A stretch of 14,105 bases of DNA, from positions 1-14,105 of the forward strand of contig JAKALX010000047.1 in NCBI GenBank assembly GCA_021823905.1. Direction: 5' to 3'. The notes under the pieces are model-generated. The model saw only the letters and a program-made list of their open reading frames with translations. It made no database searches and was not told the DNA's origin. This document shows, piece by piece, positions 6,276 to 12,951 of this stretch. The DNA comes from Chloroflexota bacterium (GTDB taxonomy: Bacteria; Chloroflexota; Dehalococcoidia; Tepidiformales; Tepidiformaceae). The first letter of the stretch is position 1. Every line of letters starts with the position of its first letter. Both the position numbers and the translations under genes were made by a program.

Positions 6276-7508
6276 ATGAAGACAACCGCCATCATCGCCG
6301 GCGTCGGTATGACCCGATTCGGCAAACACCTCGAGACAGGCCTGAAGGCGCTCGGCGGCGAGGCCGTCAACGCGGCCATCGCCGACGCCGGCATTCGCAA
6401 GGAAGACATCCAGGCCGCCTATGTCGGCAACGCCGCGGCCGGCCTCGTCACCGGCCAGGAGTCGATCCGCGGCCAGGTAGTGCTTCGCAGCGTTGGCATC
6501 GGCAAAATCCCCGTGATCAACGTGGAGAACGCCTGCGCCAGTGCGTCGACCGCATTGAACCAGGCGGCGGCGATGGTTACGGCCGGCCTCTACGACGTCG
6601 TCCTCGCCGTCGGCGTCGAGAAGCTCTACCACGAAGACAAGAAGAAGAGCTTCGCCGCCTTCAGCGGCGCGGTCGACGTGGAGGCGCTCGCGGAGATCAT
6701 GGAGCGCCTGCGAGCGGGGGCGCGCGCCGGCGGCGCCGAGAAGGCAGCCTCCGGAGCCGGCGAGAACCGCTCGATGTTCATGGACATCTACGCCTCCGCC
6801 GCTCGTGGCCACATGAAGCGCTGGGGCACGACGGTTCAGCAGTTCGCAAAGATCTCCGCCAAGAACTCCTTCCATGGCAGCCTGAACCCGCGCGCCCAGT
6901 TCCGCGAGGCTCTCACCGTCGAAGACGTGCTCAATTCGCCGATGATTGCCGAGCCCCTTACCCGCCCAATGTGCTCGCCGATCGGTGACGGGGGCGCCGC
7001 CGTCATCCTGGTGAGCGAGAAGAAGGCCCGCGAGCTCGGGATCTCGAACCCCGTGCGCATCGCCACGTCCGTCCTCCATTCAGGCTGGGACCGCGGCACG
7101 GAGGAGAACGGCACAGCCGACCTCTGCGTGCAGGAAGCCTACGCCGAAGCCGGCGTCGGCCCGAAAGACCTCAGCGTCCTCGAATGCCACGACGCCTCGG
7201 CGCCGGCCGAGCTGATGGCCTACGAATCCATCGGCCTTTGCGCCAAGGGCGAAGGCGGCCCCCTGGTGGATTCCGGCGCCACGACCCTCGGCGGCCGTAT
7301 CCCCGTGAACACGTCGGGCGGGCTCCTTCGCAAAGGACACCCGGTTGGCGCGACGGGCATCGCCCAGATCGTCGAGCTCACCGAGCAGCTGCAGGGGCGT
7401 GCGGGGCCGCGCCAGGTGGAAGGCGCGAAAGTCGCCCTCGCCCACAACGGTGGCGGCTCGATCGGCTCCGACGCGGCCGCGATGTGCGTGACCATCCTCA
7501 CGCGCTGA
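6276..7508 (+). CDS. SCP2-type thiolase family protein (acetyl-CoA acetyltransferase-like)
   Basis: A 410-residue thiolase of the SCP2/lipid-transfer type. Members normally cleave 3-oxoacyl-CoA with CoA. Seen: nucleophile loop ENACASAS with C87; SPIGDGGAAVILVSE (234-248); LECHDASAPAELMAYESIGL (302-321), the counterpart of the HDCF loop; NTSGGLLRKGHPVGATG (345-361) with catalytic His355; and HNGGGSIG (390-397) in place of the CxG loop of classical thiolases. SCP2 thiolases take their second catalytic Cys from HDCF, but here that position is Ala (HDAS). Only the nucleophile Cys and the two His are therefore in place. Claisen cleavage, an aldolase-like reaction or another C-C chemistry is possible. 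No DUF35 partner gene, which often accompanies such proteins, lies in the window. The ATG follows GGAAAGG. It is the third gene of the CoA operon. Confidence 0.87.
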   Translation: MKTTAIIAGVGMTRFGKHLETGLKALGGEAVNAAIADAGIRKEDIQAAYVGNAAAGLVTGQESIRGQVVLRSVGIGKIPVINVENACASASTALNQAAAMVTAGLYDVVLAVGVEKLYHEDKKKSFAAFSGAVDVEALAEIMERLRAGARAGGAEKAASGAGENRSMFMDIYASAARGHMKRWGTTVQQFAKISAKNSFHGSLNPRAQFREALTVEDVLNSPMIAEPLTRPMCSPIGDGGAAVILVSEKKARELGISNPVRIATSVLHSGWDRGTEENGTADLCVQEAYAEAGVGPKDLSVLECHDASAPAELMAYESIGLCAKGEGGPLVDSGATTLGGRIPVNTSGGLLRKGHPVGATGIAQIVELTEQLQGRAGPRQVEGAKVALAHNGGGSIGSDAAAMCVTILTR

Positions 7509-7560
7509 CGCACCAGGAACGGGCGGGCCGGCCCACCCATCCCTTGGAGGAGGATCGCTC

Positions 7561-8556
7561 GTGACTCTCGCTACTTCGCAGCCGTTGGAGATCCTCGCCG
7601 AAGGCCGCGCGCCCTACCATCCCGTCGATCCGGATGGCTTTCGCGAATGGGTACGCGAGCACAAGAGCCGCGCGATGGTCTCCAAGCTCATGTCCGAAAA
7701 GGAGGCCGTCGAGCGCTTCGTCGCGGATGGCGACTACGTCACCTACGAGTGCAACTACCTGACGCGCGGCCCCAACCTCGTCCTCAACGAGATCATGCGC
7801 CAGGGCCGCAAGAACCTCTGGATCGCCGGCAAGTTCACCTACGTCGACGTGGGCCTGCTCGTCGGGGCCGGCTGCGTGAGCAAGGTCGACACCGGCTTCT
7901 TCCTCGCCACGCCCGCCGTAAAGAAGGCGCTCGCGGAAGGCACGCTCGAACTCTACGAGTACAGCAACGTCGTGATGTCGATGCGCCTCGAAGCAGGCGC
8001 CCAGGGCATCCCGTTCATCCCGATCCGCTCCTTCGGCGGCACCGACGGCTTCGAGTACTCGGGCGCGAAGCTGATCCGCGACCCCTACACCGGCCTGGCG
8101 ACCGTCATCATCCCGGCCCTCAATCCCGATGTTGCCATCGTCCACGTGCAACAGGCCGACCAGTTCGGCAACGCGCGGGTGTTCGGCACCGGCATCTCCG
8201 ACGTACCAGCGGCGCTGGCCTCGCGGAAGGTGATCGTCTCGGCCGAGGAGATCATCAGCACCGACGAGATCCGCTCGAACCCCGGCGCGACGAGCATCCC
8301 CTACTGGTGCGTCGACGCTGTCGTCGAGGCGCCGTTTGGCAGCTACCCCGGCACGGTGCCCGGCTACTACGCCTCGGATCCCGCTGCGGTGATGGAGTGT
8401 TTCGCCGCCGTCCTCCGCGGCGACGTGCAGGCCTACCTCGACAAGTGGATCTACGGTGTGCAGTCCCACACGGAACTGCTCGAGAAAAACGTCGGCGTGG
8501 CGAAGCTGCTTGACATGAAAAAGCGCGAGACGATCAAGGAGGGCTTCCGGGCATGA
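7561..8556 (+). CDS. CoA-transferase subunit A, glutaconate-CoA-transferase (GctA) type
   Basis: A 331-residue subunit of a class I CoA transferase (GctA-like), which with subunit B moves CoA between an acyl-CoA donor and an organic acid. The GctA-like core starts near residue 41 (SKLMSEKEAVERFVADGDYV). Further family segments are NEIMRQGRKNLWIAG (77-91), GIPFIPI (near 150), NPDVAIVHVQQADQFGNARVFG (about 182-203), AEEIIS and IPYWCVDAVVEAPFG. About 40 residues precede the core compared with Acidaminococcus GctA. The GTG start is supported by GGAGGAGG 7 bases upstream (7546-7553), so the extension is probably real. Its stop overlaps the start of subunit B (ATGA), as expected for an obligate 1:1 complex. 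The shorter steroid-ring hydrolase subunit IpdA was considered, but length and sequence fit GctA better. Substrate acid unknown. Confidence 0.87.
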   Translation: MTLATSQPLEILAEGRAPYHPVDPDGFREWVREHKSRAMVSKLMSEKEAVERFVADGDYVTYECNYLTRGPNLVLNEIMRQGRKNLWIAGKFTYVDVGLLVGAGCVSKVDTGFFLATPAVKKALAEGTLELYEYSNVVMSMRLEAGAQGIPFIPIRSFGGTDGFEYSGAKLIRDPYTGLATVIIPALNPDVAIVHVQQADQFGNARVFGTGISDVPAALASRKVIVSAEEIISTDEIRSNPGATSIPYWCVDAVVEAPFGSYPGTVPGYYASDPAAVMECFAAVLRGDVQAYLDKWIYGVQSHTELLEKNVGVAKLLDMKKRETIKEGFRA

Positions 8557-9392
8557 CACGAGCAGAGGCGTTTTCCGATCGCGAAGTCGCGATGTGCACC
8601 GTCGGCCGCCTCATCGAGGACGGCAAGACCTACTGGGCCGCCGGCGGCGGCACGCCGCTCTATTCGGTCCTCCTGGGCAAGAAGCTCTACGCGCCCGACG
8701 CTCAGTACGTGACCGAGGACGGCGTGATCGCGCCGATCCCGATGCTGCCGTTCGAGCCGATGATGTCGATGGTCGCCTCGCGCGCCACCTACAAGGCGCT
8801 CTCCTGGGGCACGATGAACACCGCCGGCTATTTCGCGCAGCTCGGGTTCATGGACTACGGCATCCTCAACACGCTCCAGGTCGACAAGCACGGGAACATC
8901 AACTCCACGTTCCTCGGCGAATACGGCCACGGCGGACGGCGCATGCATGGCCCCGGCGGCGCGGACACGATCGCGGCCTGCTGCTGGCGAACGATCCTGA
9001 TCACCGACCAAGAGAAGCGGAAATTCGTCGAGAAGGTCGATTTCATCTCGTCCCCTGGCTTCCTCGACGGCAGCGAGGGCGCTCGCGAGCGCGCCGGGTT
9101 GCCGCGCGGAACCGGGCCCTGGCGCGTGGTCACCCCCTGGGCGATGTACGACTACCAGGACCGGCGGCTCCGGCTGATGGCGCGCGTCCCCTGGGTCACC
9201 GTCGAACAGATCCTCGACGAAACCGAGTGCAAACCCCTCGTCGCAGCCGAGGTGCAGGTCCTCGAACCGCCGACCGAGGAAGAGCTGCAACTGCTGCGGA
9301 CCGAGCTCGACGTGCGCGGCCAGACCAGCGACGCGGCCGGCGGATGGATCATCTGGGACGGCGAACAGTACACGCGCCAGGCGGCCGGGTAG
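8553..9392 (+). CDS. CoA-transferase subunit B, glutaconate-CoA-transferase (GctB) type
   Basis: A 279-residue partner of the preceding gene. The active-site glutamate that forms the covalent CoA thioester in this family is visible as Glu55 in YVTEDGVIAP (52-61), aligned with Glu54 in the VESG motif of glutaconate CoA-transferase. Other matching segments are VDKHGNINSTFLGEYGHGG (about 110-128), MHGPGGADTIA, EKRKFVEKVDFISSPGFLDG and RERAGLPRGTGP. Retention of the glutamate argues for a true transferase and against IpdB-like ring hydrolysis. The ATG overlaps the stop of subunit A. It is the last gene of the CoA operon. The 95-base gap that follows holds no convincing terminator; GCGC-N5-GCGC at 9410-9422 is the only small hairpin and lacks a T run. 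Confidence 0.88.
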   Translation: MTRAEAFSDREVAMCTVGRLIEDGKTYWAAGGGTPLYSVLLGKKLYAPDAQYVTEDGVIAPIPMLPFEPMMSMVASRATYKALSWGTMNTAGYFAQLGFMDYGILNTLQVDKHGNINSTFLGEYGHGGRRMHGPGGADTIAACCWRTILITDQEKRKFVEKVDFISSPGFLDGSEGARERAGLPRGTGPWRVVTPWAMYDYQDRRLRLMARVPWVTVEQILDETECKPLVAAEVQVLEPPTEEELQLLRTELDVRGQTSDAAGGWIIWDGEQYTRQAAG

Positions 9393-9439
9393 CCGCTTCA
9401 CAACAACGGGCGCTCGCTGCGCTGGGCCCAACCGGCGTG

Positions 9440-9445
9440 TACGAT
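9440..9445 (+). promoter_or_regulatory. Possible -10 element (TACGAT) before the exonuclease gene
   Basis: TACGAT lies 42 bases before the exonuclease GTG. The same hexamer occurs before the RNA methyltransferase gene, where a spaced -35 is visible. Here no good -35 is seen 16-18 bases upstream, so the call is weak. Confidence 0.22.
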
Positions 9446-9478
9446 CGACGCGATGCCACAATTGCCGTCCCACGCCTT

Positions 9479-9482
9479 GGAG
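9479..9482 (+). promoter_or_regulatory. Shine-Dalgarno site fixing the exonuclease GTG start
   Basis: GGAG lies 5 bases before GTG 9488. The frame is open far upstream inside the CoA-transferase B gene, so this site and the family N-terminus decide the start. Confidence 0.5.
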
Positions 9483-9487
9483 CGCCT

Positions 9488-10321
9488 GTGACCGCGCCGC
9501 GGACGGACTTCGAGGCGATCGCCGCCAACCTCGCCAGGCGGCTGCAACTGGCCCGGCCACTCGCGTTTATCGACCTCGAAACGACCGGCACGAACGTCGC
9601 CGTCGATCGCATCGTCGAGATCGCTATCCTCCGGCTCATGCCGGACGGCGCCTCCGAGTTGCGAACAAAACGGGTCAATCCGGCAATGCCGATCCCGCCG
9701 GAATCGATCGCGGTGCACCGGATCACGGACGAGGACGTCCGCTATGAACCGGAGTTCTGGGAGCTGGCGGGATCGCTTGCAAAGTACCTGGAGGATTGTG
9801 ACTTCGCCGGGTTCGGCGTCGTGCGCTTCGACATCAAGCTGCTCGAGGCGGAGTTCCGCCGGGCAAAGGTCCCGTTCTCGATGGACGGCCGCTACGTGGT
9901 CGACGCAATGGCGATCTTCTTCGACCGCGAGCCGCGCAACCTCTCGGCCGCTGTCCGTTTCTACTGCGGCAAGGACCTCGAGGACGCGCACGCCGCCCGT
10001 GAGGACGTGCTCGCGTCGCTGGAAGTGCTGGCGGCCCAATTCGACCGCTACGAGGGTCTGCCGGCGAGCCTCCCGGAGCTTGGCGCCGTCGGCGTCCGTC
10101 GCGAGCCGAACTGGATTGACCCCGACGGCAAGCTCGTGCGCGTCGGCGGCGAAACCGCGATCGGCTTCGGGAAATACCGCGGGCGGACTCTGGCCTCGCT
10201 CCGCGCCGACGATCCGGGATACCTGCGCTGGATCCTGTCAGGCGACTTCAGCCCGGAGGTGAAAGCAATGGTCCGCGATTCGCTTGGCGCGCCTGCCGGC
10301 CCCGAGCCCCGGCTCCTTTAG
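9488..10321 (+). CDS. DnaQ-like DEDDh 3'-5' exonuclease with ExoX-type C-terminal domain
   Basis: A 277-residue nuclease expected to remove nucleotides from 3' ends using two metal ions. All five DEDDh residues are visible: D29 and E31 in FIDLETTGTN, D115 in VVRFDIKLLEAEF, and H168 with D173 in HAAREDV (the H-x4-D signature of the epsilon-like branch). After a linker near 190-220, a second module follows, IGFGKYRGRTLASLRADDPGYLRWIL (225-250), ending with DFSPEVKAMV. This matches the small C-terminal domain found on ExoX-like exonucleases. It is not the polymerase III polymerase-exonuclease fusion, as it stands alone. GTG with GGAG 5 bases upstream is preferred. It is probably transcribed separately from the CoA operon, after a 95-base gap. 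The likely role is DNA repair or end trimming, with exact substrate unknown. Confidence 0.85.
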   Translation: MTAPRTDFEAIAANLARRLQLARPLAFIDLETTGTNVAVDRIVEIAILRLMPDGASELRTKRVNPAMPIPPESIAVHRITDEDVRYEPEFWELAGSLAKYLEDCDFAGFGVVRFDIKLLEAEFRRAKVPFSMDGRYVVDAMAIFFDREPRNLSAAVRFYCGKDLEDAHAAREDVLASLEVLAAQFDRYEGLPASLPELGAVGVRREPNWIDPDGKLVRVGGETAIGFGKYRGRTLASLRADDPGYLRWILSGDFSPEVKAMVRDSLGAPAGPEPRLL

Positions 10322-10350
10322 AACGAACGCCGGATTCAGGCTGAGCGAGA

Positions 10351-10360
10351 TTCGGCCGAA
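10351..10360. repeat. Perfect 10-base palindrome between exonuclease and polyphosphate phosphotransferase genes
   Basis: TTCGGCCGAA is a perfect palindrome in the 91-base gap 10322-10412. It could be an operator half-site pair or part of a weak hairpin. It has no T run after it, so it is not a classical terminator. In GC-rich DNA such a palindrome may be chance. Confidence 0.3.
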
Positions 10361-10402
10361 ACCAAGGGTGCGAGAGCTGCCGCCAGACCGGCACGCATCG
10401 CC

Positions 10403-10406
10403 GAGG
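10403..10406 (+). promoter_or_regulatory. Shine-Dalgarno site fixing the polyphosphate phosphotransferase GTG start
   Basis: GAGG lies 6 bases before GTG 10413. The in-frame ATG at 10284 would overlap the exonuclease and add 43 residues unlike the family. Confidence 0.5.
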
Positions 10407-10412
10407 TGCCGC

Positions 10413-11927
10413 GTGACTCGTCCTGGAACCACCGGAACAGCGTCAGCCTCGGGGCGCGCGCGCTCCCTGTCGCGCCGGTCGTTCGAACGGCTCTTGCCCC
10501 AACTTCGCTACGACCTGCTGGAGGCGCAGCGAATGCTCCGCGCCGCCGGCATCCCGGTCGCCGTGATCCTGGCGGGTGGTGACGGCGTCAAATCGGACAC
10601 GCTGAACGCGCTGAGCTCCTGGCTCGACCCGCGTGGTGTGGACACGAACGTCTTCGGCACGGCGTTGCTGCCAGACCCGAAGCGCCCGCGGTTCGCGCCG
10701 TATTTCGAGGCGCTGCCAGCGGCGGGGCGAATCGGGCTCTTCTGCGGCTCCTGGTACAGCCCGATCGTTGCCGGTCGCCTCCAGGGCTCGATTTCGTCGA
10801 AGCAGCTCAAGTTCGAGCTGGAGCGCGTGGTCTCCTTCGAGCGGATGCTGGCCGATTCCGGGATGCTCGTCCTCAAGTTCTGGCTCTACCTCGACGAGGC
10901 AGCGCAGCGCGCTCGCTTGAAAGCGCTCTCTGAGAACCGCCAGACCCGCTGGAAGGTCTCCAAAGACGACTGGAAGCGGCTCGAAACCTATGACCGCTAC
11001 ACGCCGGTGCTCGATGAGGTCACGCGTGCGAGCGATGCACCCCACGCGCGCTGGCACGTCGTTGACGCGGCCGACGATCGCTACCGGAACCTCGCCGTTG
11101 GCAAGATCGCCCTCGCGGCGATGCGCGAAGCGTTGGAACGGTCGCCGGCAGCGCAGCGGGCTGATCCCACGCCTGCCGTACAACCCCGGCAGGACCGGCT
11201 GGCCAACGTCGATCTATCGAAGCGACTCTCGCTGGAAAGCTATGAGCGGAAGCTGCCGCGGCTGCAGGGCGAGCTGCGCGAGCTTTCACGGCTTGCCTTC
11301 GAGCAGGAACGATCGGCCGTGCTGGTGTTCGAAGGCTGGGATGCCGCCGGCAAGGGCGGCAGCATTCGCCGCATGACCGAGGCCCTGGACGCCCGCCAAT
11401 TCCGGGTAATCCCGGTCGCGGCTCCCAGCGACGAGGAGCGCGCGCACCACTACCTCTGGCGTTTCTGGCGGCAGGTGCCGCGCGACGGCCGAATCACGAT
11501 CTTCGATCGCTCGTGGTACGGGCGCGTGCTCGTCGAACGCGTGGAGGGTTTCGCCACCGAAGCGGAGTGGCGCAGAGCCTACGACGAGATCAACGAGTTC
11601 GAGCTGCACCTCGTCTCGCACGGCACGGCGCTGGTCAAGTTCTGGCTGCACCTGACTCCGGAAGAGCAGTTGCGCCGCTTCTCCGAGCGCGAAGTCGTCC
11701 CCTGGAAGCAGCACAAGCTCACGCCGGACGACTGGCGGAACCGCGAGCGCTGGCAGTATTACCTCGCTGCCGTCAACGACATGCTCGCGTTCACCGATCG
11801 GCCGCCCCAGGCCGGTTGGCACGTTGTTCCGGCAAACGACAAGCGCTGGGCGCGAGTTGCCGTGATCGAAGCCGTCTGCGAGCGCCTTCGCGCGTCGCTC
11901 GGGAATGCGAAACGGCGAGCGGCCTGA
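10413..11927 (+). CDS. pap: Polyphosphate:AMP phosphotransferase, two-domain PPK2 family
   Basis: A 504-residue protein made of two PPK2 domains, the layout of class II polyphosphate:AMP phosphotransferases, which make ADP from AMP and polyphosphate. The C-terminal domain (about 270-500) is catalytic in appearance: Walker A FEGWDAAGKGG (306-316), YLWRFWRQVPRDGRITIFDRSWYGRV (347-372) with D365, the lid segment around 420-445, and KQHKLTPDDW (432-441). The N-terminal domain (about 22-250) keeps the fold markers SWLDPRGVDTNVFG (69-82) and RIGLFCGSWYSPIV (106-119). Its Walker A is degenerate (AGGDGVKSDT, 54-63), so it is probably structural or regulatory, as usual in this class. GTG with GAGG 6 bases before is preferred; the resulting length suits the family. 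It is the only gene of energy or stress phosphate metabolism here and has no obvious link to its neighbours. Confidence 0.87.
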   Translation: MTRPGTTGTASASGRARSLSRRSFERLLPQLRYDLLEAQRMLRAAGIPVAVILAGGDGVKSDTLNALSSWLDPRGVDTNVFGTALLPDPKRPRFAPYFEALPAAGRIGLFCGSWYSPIVAGRLQGSISSKQLKFELERVVSFERMLADSGMLVLKFWLYLDEAAQRARLKALSENRQTRWKVSKDDWKRLETYDRYTPVLDEVTRASDAPHARWHVVDAADDRYRNLAVGKIALAAMREALERSPAAQRADPTPAVQPRQDRLANVDLSKRLSLESYERKLPRLQGELRELSRLAFEQERSAVLVFEGWDAAGKGGSIRRMTEALDARQFRVIPVAAPSDEERAHHYLWRFWRQVPRDGRITIFDRSWYGRVLVERVEGFATEAEWRRAYDEINEFELHLVSHGTALVKFWLHLTPEEQLRRFSEREVVPWKQHKLTPDDWRNRERWQYYLAAVNDMLAFTDRPPQAGWHVVPANDKRWARVAVIEAVCERLRASLGNAKRRAA

Positions 11928-11953
11928 CCCATCGACGCCTCCGCGCCGTTCGC

Positions 11954-11981
11954 TCTGCTGTAGACTCCGATCCGTAGCAGA
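11954..11981. repeat. Inverted repeat upstream of the aldo/keto reductase gene
   Basis: TCTGCT and AGCAGA form perfect 6-base arms with a 16-base spacer, just before the ribosome site. A TAGACT hexamer within it could serve as a -10 element. It may be an operator, but a chance repeat is equally possible. Confidence 0.25.
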
Positions 11982-11995
11982 CGGGGAGGAATTCG

Positions 11996-12859
11996 ATGCC
12001 AGCAATTGCGACCCAGCCCTTTGGTCGGACCGGCCACGACAGTACCAGGACGATCTTCGGGGCCGCCGCACTTGGACGGGGGACGCCCGAAGACGCCCTG
12101 CGCGCGCTCGCGCTGCTCGACCAGTACGGCATCAACCACATCGACACGGCGGCCTCCTATGGCCGCTCTGAGCGTCTCCTTGGCCCGCTCATGGCCGAGC
12201 ACCGGGCGCGCTTCTTCCTCGCCACCAAGACCAACGAGCGCACCTACGAGGGCGCGAAGGCGCAGATCCAGAAGTCGCTTGAGCGGCTCCAAACCGATCA
12301 CGTCGATCTCCTTCAACTCCACAACCTCGTGGACCCGGAAGAGTGGAAGACCGCGCTCGGGCCCGGCGGCGCGCTCGAAGCTGCGATCGAGGCACGCGAT
12401 CAGGGGCTCACACGCTTCATCGGCGTCACCGGCCACGGCGTCACGGTCGCCGCGATGCACCTGCGCAGCCTCGAGCGCTTCCCCTTCGACTCGGTCCTGC
12501 TCCCCTGCAACGTGATGATGTTTCGCAACCCGGCCTACGTCCGCGACTTCGAGGAGCTGACGCGGGTCTGTGCCGCGCGCGGCATTGCCATGCAGACGAT
12601 CAAGGGGATCACGCTCGGCCCGTGGCAGCAGGAGGAGCACTCGCACGGGACCTGGTACGAGCCGCTTTCCGACCCGGCCGACATCGCACTCGCAGTCCGC
12701 TGGGTGCTGGCGCGGCCGGGCGTCTTTCTGAACACCGCCGGCGACCTCTCCCTGCTGCCGGCCGTCTTCGAAGCCGCCGCGAGGGGCGAAGGTGCGCCGT
12801 CAGCCACCGAGATGGACGCCCTCGTTGAGCGCCGGGGGATGGCGCCGCTCTTCGTGTGA
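11996..12859 (+). CDS. Aldo/keto reductase family protein
   Basis: A 287-residue NAD(P)H-dependent oxidoreductase of the aldo/keto reductase (TIM barrel) family. The full catalytic tetrad is present: D50 and Y55 in HIDTAASYGRSE, K78 in FLATKTNER, and H109 in DLLQLHNL. It begins FGRTGHDSTRTIFGAAALG, the usual first strand and turn. It is somewhat shorter than typical 300-330-residue members and lacks an obvious Cys motif of the Fe-S-containing branch. The ATG has GGAGG 6 bases upstream (11985-11989). It stands 68 bases after the polyphosphate enzyme and 92 before the RNA methyltransferase, so it may be its own unit. Substrate is probably a small aldehyde, ketone or sugar, and cannot be specified. 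Confidence 0.88.
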   Translation: MPAIATQPFGRTGHDSTRTIFGAAALGRGTPEDALRALALLDQYGINHIDTAASYGRSERLLGPLMAEHRARFFLATKTNERTYEGAKAQIQKSLERLQTDHVDLLQLHNLVDPEEWKTALGPGGALEAAIEARDQGLTRFIGVTGHGVTVAAMHLRSLERFPFDSVLLPCNVMMFRNPAYVRDFEELTRVCAARGIAMQTIKGITLGPWQQEEHSHGTWYEPLSDPADIALAVRWVLARPGVFLNTAGDLSLLPAVFEAAARGEGAPSATEMDALVERRGMAPLFV

Positions 12860-12872
12860 GCGATCCTTCCGT

Positions 12873-12901
12873 TTGCCGGGTCGAAGCAGCGTGCCTACGA
12901 T
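12873..12901 (+). promoter_or_regulatory. Candidate sigma-70-like promoter for the RNA methyltransferase gene
   Basis: TTGCCG (12873-12878) and TACGAT (12896-12901) are separated by 17 bases, each matching the consensus at 4 of 6 positions. Transcription would begin near 12908, which suits the ATG at 12952 better than the one at 12919. Confidence 0.4.
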
Positions 12902-12951
12902 CCAATGAAGGCGCCGGCATGTCAGGGCGCCACGTGAGAACGGCAGGCTCC

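Noticed and set aside
4196..6409. Long open frame (737 codons) on the minus strand across the acyl-CoA dehydrogenase and nitroreductase genes
   Set aside because: It is antisense to two well-supported genes, its composition is rich in Arg, Asp, Val, Leu and Ala as expected of a GC-rich mirror frame, and no family motif is visible.
7498..8559. Open frame of 353 codons on the minus strand opposite CoA-transferase subunit A
   Set aside because: Mirror frame; the plus strand carries clear GctA-like sequence with ribosome site and coupling to subunit B.
7561..9392. IpdAB, the steroid C/D-ring hydrolase, as the identity of the CoA-transferase-like pair
   Set aside because: Subunit A is as long as GctA, subunit B matches GctB segments more closely and retains the transferase glutamate (Glu55). 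The presence of an acyl-CoA dehydrogenase and thiolase nearby is suggestive but not enough.
9393..9487. Rho-independent terminator after the CoA operon
   Set aside because: Only a 4-base GCGC stem is visible and no T run follows.
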